In this document: piece by piece, positions 61,513 to 64,000 of the stretch | Layout of the letters: every line of letters starts with the position of its first letter | Numbering within the stretch: position 1 is the first letter of the stretch | The notes under the pieces: model-generated | Database searches by the model: none | What the model saw: the letters and a program-made list of their open reading frames with translations, nothing else | What the model was told of the DNA's origin: nothing | Program-made: the position numbers and the translations under genes | From: Acidobacteriota bacterium | GTDB lineage: Bacteria; Acidobacteriota; Thermoanaerobaculia; UBA5066; Gp7-AA6 | Reading direction: 5' to 3' | DNA: 64,000 nt | NCBI GenBank assembly: GCA_027307335.1 | Contig: DAHUXD010000018.1 | Coordinates: forward strand, 1-64,000

Positions 61513-62555
61513 GCGAACACCTCCTGGCCCTCGCGGGCCGGTCGAGACGGGGCGGCGATGCGCCGCAGCCGGTAGTGCCCCACGCCCCACTCGCGTCCGC
61601 CGCGGTAGCCGAACAGCTCCTCGCACGCGAGAAAGAAGAGCCGCCAGCGGTGGTACCAGACGGAGGCGTCGGAGCCGTAGTGCGCCCGCAGCACGCGCAG
61701 CGCCTTGCCGCGCCGCGCCTCCAGGTTCTCGCGCCATGCGGCGGCGGTCCGCTGGTAGTGGGTGCCGTTGATCCACCAGTCCGCCTCGAGCCGGAGGCTT
61801 TCCGGCGCGGCGTCGGCGAGCAGGCCGTGGCTGGGCATGATGCCGCCGGTGAAAAAGTGCCGCCCCATCCAGTCGTCGTGTCCCTCGGCCTCGAACGTGT
61901 ACGCGTGCGAGGCATGGCAGAACACGTGGACGAAGAGCCGGCCGTCCTCGCGCAGCCAGAGCGCCGCGCGCTCGAGCAGCCGGCGCCAGTCCCGCATGTG
62001 CTCGAACATCTCGACGCTCACGATGCGATCGAATCGGCGGCCGGGGTCGAACGCGTTCATGTCGGCGGTGCGCACCTCGAGGTTGGGCAGGCCGCGCGAC
62101 TCGATGAAGGCGCGCTGCCTCCTCGCGTTCGAGACGGCCGTGATCCGCGACGCGGGATAGCGGCGCGCCATGAACGTCGAGAGGGAGCCCCACCCGCAGC
62201 CGAGTTCCAGGACGTCCTGTCCGTCCTCGAGTTCGGCCCGCTCGGCGGTGAGCGCGAGCATCACGTCCTCGGCCTCGTCGAGCGTGCGCACGCCTTCCGG
62301 CCAGAGGGCGCTCGAGTACTTCAGGTTCCGCCCGAGCACGAGCGCGAAGAAGTCGCTCGGCACCTCGTAGTGCTGCGCGTTGGCGAGGTGAGGCACCTCC
62401 GCGATCCGCGAGGCCGCGACCCGGGCGAGGAACCGCTCCCGGGAGCCGGCCGCCTTCACCTCGGCCAGGCGCTGCGCGCAGAGCGCCCGGATGGCCCGCC
62501 GCACGAGCGGCGTCGGAACGAGCCCCCGCTCCGCCAGGGCCACGCCGGCGCTCAT
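61509..62555 (-). CDS. Cyclopropane-fatty-acid-synthase-like methyltransferase (1)
   Basis: A 348-residue SAM-dependent enzyme. After a helical N-terminal region and HYEVPSDFFALVLGRNLKYS (typical for the family), the SAM site is VLELGCGWGSL near 115, followed by ITAVSNARRQ and IVSVEMFEHM. The substrate-side motif FCHASHAYTFEAEG replaces the usual one and the C-terminal domain ends GVGHYRL. It should methylate or cyclopropanate unsaturated phospholipid acyl chains. Start overlaps the DUF1295 gene stop (ATGA). Confidence 0.92.
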   Translation of the reverse strand: MSAGVALAERGLVPTPLVRRAIRALCAQRLAEVKAAGSRERFLARVAASRIAEVPHLANAQHYEVPSDFFALVLGRNLKYSSALWPEGVRTLDEAEDVMLALTAERAELEDGQDVLELGCGWGSLSTFMARRYPASRITAVSNARRQRAFIESRGLPNLEVRTADMNAFDPGRRFDRIVSVEMFEHMRDWRRLLERAALWLREDGRLFVHVFCHASHAYTFEAEGHDDWMGRHFFTGGIMPSHGLLADAAPESLRLEADWWINGTHYQRTAAAWRENLEARRGKALRVLRAHYGSDASVWYHRWRLFFLACEELFGYRGGREWGVGHYRLRRIAAPSRPAREGQEVFA

Positions 62556-63322
62556 CGCTCGATCCGCCGGGGAAACCAGGGAATGAACGCGCTCGTGCTC
62601 CGCTGGTAGGCCCGATAGGCGTCGCCGCGGCTCCGGAGCGCCTGGCGCTCGGTGTACGGAATCCCCGTGAGACGAAAGAGAAACAGGAGCATCGCCGCGG
62701 GGCCGAGGAACGTGGGCGGGGCCGCGTGCCCGATCAGCACGTACGCCCACCAGTGCAGCCATTCGAAGAAGTAGTTCGGATGCCGCGAGAAACGCCACAG
62801 GCCCTCGCGGCACACGGCGCCGCGGTTGGCGGGATTCGCCCGGAACCGCGCGAGCTGCCGGTCGGCGATCCCCTCGCCCGCGACGGCGGCGAGCCACACC
62901 GCCGAGCCCGCGGCCGCCCAGGCGTCCGGCGGGCCGCCGCGCATGGCCGCGGCGAGCGGGATCACGAACAGCGTCGCGACGGGCACCTGCGCGACGTAGA
63001 GCGCGAGGAAGCGGCGCCCGGCGGCTTCGCCCCAGCGCTCCCGCAGCGCGGCATACCTGCCGTCTTCCGCCGAGCCCGCTCGCACGCGGTCGCCCACGAG
63101 GTGGACCCCGAGCCGGAGCGCCCAGATCACGGCGAGGCCGGCCACGAGGACCCGGCGCGCGGGGTCTCCGTCGCTCACGAACGCGGCCCCCGCGGCGCCT
63201 CCGGCCACCAGCGCCGTCCATCCCGCGTCGACGGTGGCGGCGTTGCGGGTCCGGAGCTGCACCGCCCAGAGGGTCAGCTGCAGCAGGAGTCCCGCCGCGG
63301 CGAGGATGGCGAAGGCCGTCAC
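62552..63322 (-). CDS. DUF1295 / steroid 5-alpha-reductase-like membrane protein
   Basis: A 256-residue polytopic protein with the C-terminal signature GLWRFSRHPNYFFEWLHWWAY and the earlier DAGWTALVAGG, both typical of DUF1295 proteins related to 3-oxo-5-alpha-steroid 4-dehydrogenases; an NADPH-dependent reductase or isoprenylcysteine-methyltransferase-like fold is expected. About six or seven helices. The GTG at 63322 overlaps the stop of the next methyltransferase gene upstream. Confidence 0.9.
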   Translation of the reverse strand: MTAFAILAAAGLLLQLTLWAVQLRTRNAATVDAGWTALVAGGAAGAAFVSDGDPARRVLVAGLAVIWALRLGVHLVGDRVRAGSAEDGRYAALRERWGEAAGRRFLALYVAQVPVATLFVIPLAAAMRGGPPDAWAAAGSAVWLAAVAGEGIADRQLARFRANPANRGAVCREGLWRFSRHPNYFFEWLHWWAYVLIGHAAPPTFLGPAAMLLFLFRLTGIPYTERQALRSRGDAYRAYQRSTSAFIPWFPRRIER

Positions 63323-64000
63323 GCGGCCCGCTCCGCGGGCGCGGGCGGCACGGCCGCGACGGGGCGGCCGAGGCCCGCCTGAGCGGCGTCCCGCGCGTAC
63401 ACGAGCTGCGCCGCGCCGATGGCCCGCTCCAGAAAGCCGCCCTCGCAGTAGCACAGATAGAACTCCCAGAGCCGGAGGAACCGTTCGTCGTATCCGAGCG
63501 CCACGACCGGGCCGCGATGGGCGAGCAGGTTTTCGCGCCACCGCCGCAGCGTCTCCGCGTAGTGGAGGCCGATCTCGTCGGCGCGCACCGGCGCCAGCTC
63601 CGCGGCCGCCGCCGCCGCGGCCAGCACCGAGCGCGACGGAATGCTGCTTCCCGGAAAGATGTAGCGCTTGATGAAGTCCACCTCGCGCCGCGCCGCCTCG
63701 TAGCGGTCGTCGGGGATCGTGATAGCCTGGATCACGGCACGCCCCTCCGGCGCCAGAAGCCGCGCGCACTGGCGGTAGAACGCCTCGTACTGCTCGGGCC
63801 CGATCGCCTCGATCATCTCGATGGAGGCGAGCTTGTCGTAGGTGCCGCGCAGGTCGCGATAGTCCAGCCCGAGCAGCGTGATGCGGTCGTCGAGGCCGGA
63901 CTGGTGGACGCGCTGCCGGGCGAGCGACAGTTGCGCCGGCGAGATCGTCGTCGTCGTGACGCGGCAGCCGTACCGCGCCGCGGCGTGCATCGCGAAGCCG
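63319..64000 (-). CDS. Cyclopropane-fatty-acid-synthase-like methyltransferase (2), 5' truncated
   Basis: The last 227 or so residues of a second CFA-type enzyme; the frame runs out of the window at the 5' side, so the ATG at 63990 is not the start. Visible: FAMHAAARYGCRVTTTTISP (SAM-fold strand), ASIEMIEAIGPEQYEAFYRQ, IKRYIFPGSSIPS and the C-terminal GLHYAETLRRWRENL and FYLCYCEGGFLERAIGAAQL, all close to canonical CFA synthases and more so than the downstream paralogue. Heads the visible part of the minus-strand operon. Confidence 0.93.
   Translation of the reverse strand, partial: GFAMHAAARYGCRVTTTTISPAQLSLARQRVHQSGLDDRITLLGLDYRDLRGTYDKLASIEMIEAIGPEQYEAFYRQCARLLAPEGRAVIQAITIPDDRYEAARREVDFIKRYIFPGSSIPSRSVLAAAAAAAELAPVRADEIGLHYAETLRRWRENLLAHRGPVVALGYDERFLRLWEFYLCYCEGGFLERAIGAAQLVYARDAAQAGLGRPVAAVPPAPAERAA

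Overview
High-GC, gene-dense chromosomal DNA from a Gram-negative bacterium, most likely an Acidobacteriota member. The grounds are several transmembrane Ser/Thr kinases of the GPYEI...[11 protein letters not shown] type with C-terminal beta-propellers, a VPS10/BNR-repeat exported protein, tripartite RND and DevCAB-type exporters that need an outer membrane, and many genes coupled by ATGA/GTGA overlaps. The taxonomic call is inference; no rRNA is present. There is no prophage, transposase or CRISPR array, but at least four hairpin-forming dispersed repeats lie between or inside genes.

Layout. 1-3.9 kb: two tandem RND pumps (the first cut by the window edge). 4.1-5.5 kb: a Fis-type regulator with a degenerate receiver and two small basic-protein genes that share a 26-nt upstream motif. 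5.5-8.4 kb (minus): ferrous iron operon feoB - Cys-rich protein - DtxR/FeoA regulator. 8.4-20.8 kb: secreted proteins and peptidases (DUF4440, VPS10-like, TPR lipoprotein, M16 and S9 peptidases), a MetE-like methyltransferase and tRNA-Arg. 20.9-28.7 kb: three translationally coupled kinase-propeller receptors. 28.7-31.8 kb: APC permease, a sigma-54 activator with Glu at its phosphorylation site, and a small exported peptide behind a sigma-54-like -24/-12 promoter. 31.9-36.2 kb: serine hydrolase, VapBC-type toxin-antitoxin pair, CPA2 antiporter. 36.3-40.9 kb: a c-di-GMP signalling operon (MerR, GGDEF-PilZ, histidine kinase, receiver, EAL). 40.9-47.3 kb (minus): tetR-tolC-acrA-acrB efflux operon. 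47.4-52.4 kb: a divergent second TetR, a DevCAB-like ABC exporter and a membrane Ser/Thr kinase. 52.5-54.5 kb: class D-like sortase and MFS exporter. 54.5-57.7 kb: YtrA-type GntR, ABC ATPase and an ABC permease fused to a propeller. 57.7-60.4 kb: nucleotidyltransferase with an overlapping partner ORF, lysA, a molybdopterin-fold protein, tRNA-His and tRNA-Arg. 60.4-64 kb (minus): an operon of two cyclopropane-synthase-like methyltransferases, a DUF1295 reductase, a DUF2177 protein and a SOUL heme-binding protein, cut by the window end.

The window is dominated by sensing and export: three efflux loci each paired with regulators, four membrane kinases, a c-di-GMP module and a sigma-54 circuit. 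Many first-in-operon genes lack a Shine-Dalgarno but have a TAnnnT hexamer 6-10 nt before the start codon, suggesting leaderless or very short-leader transcripts.
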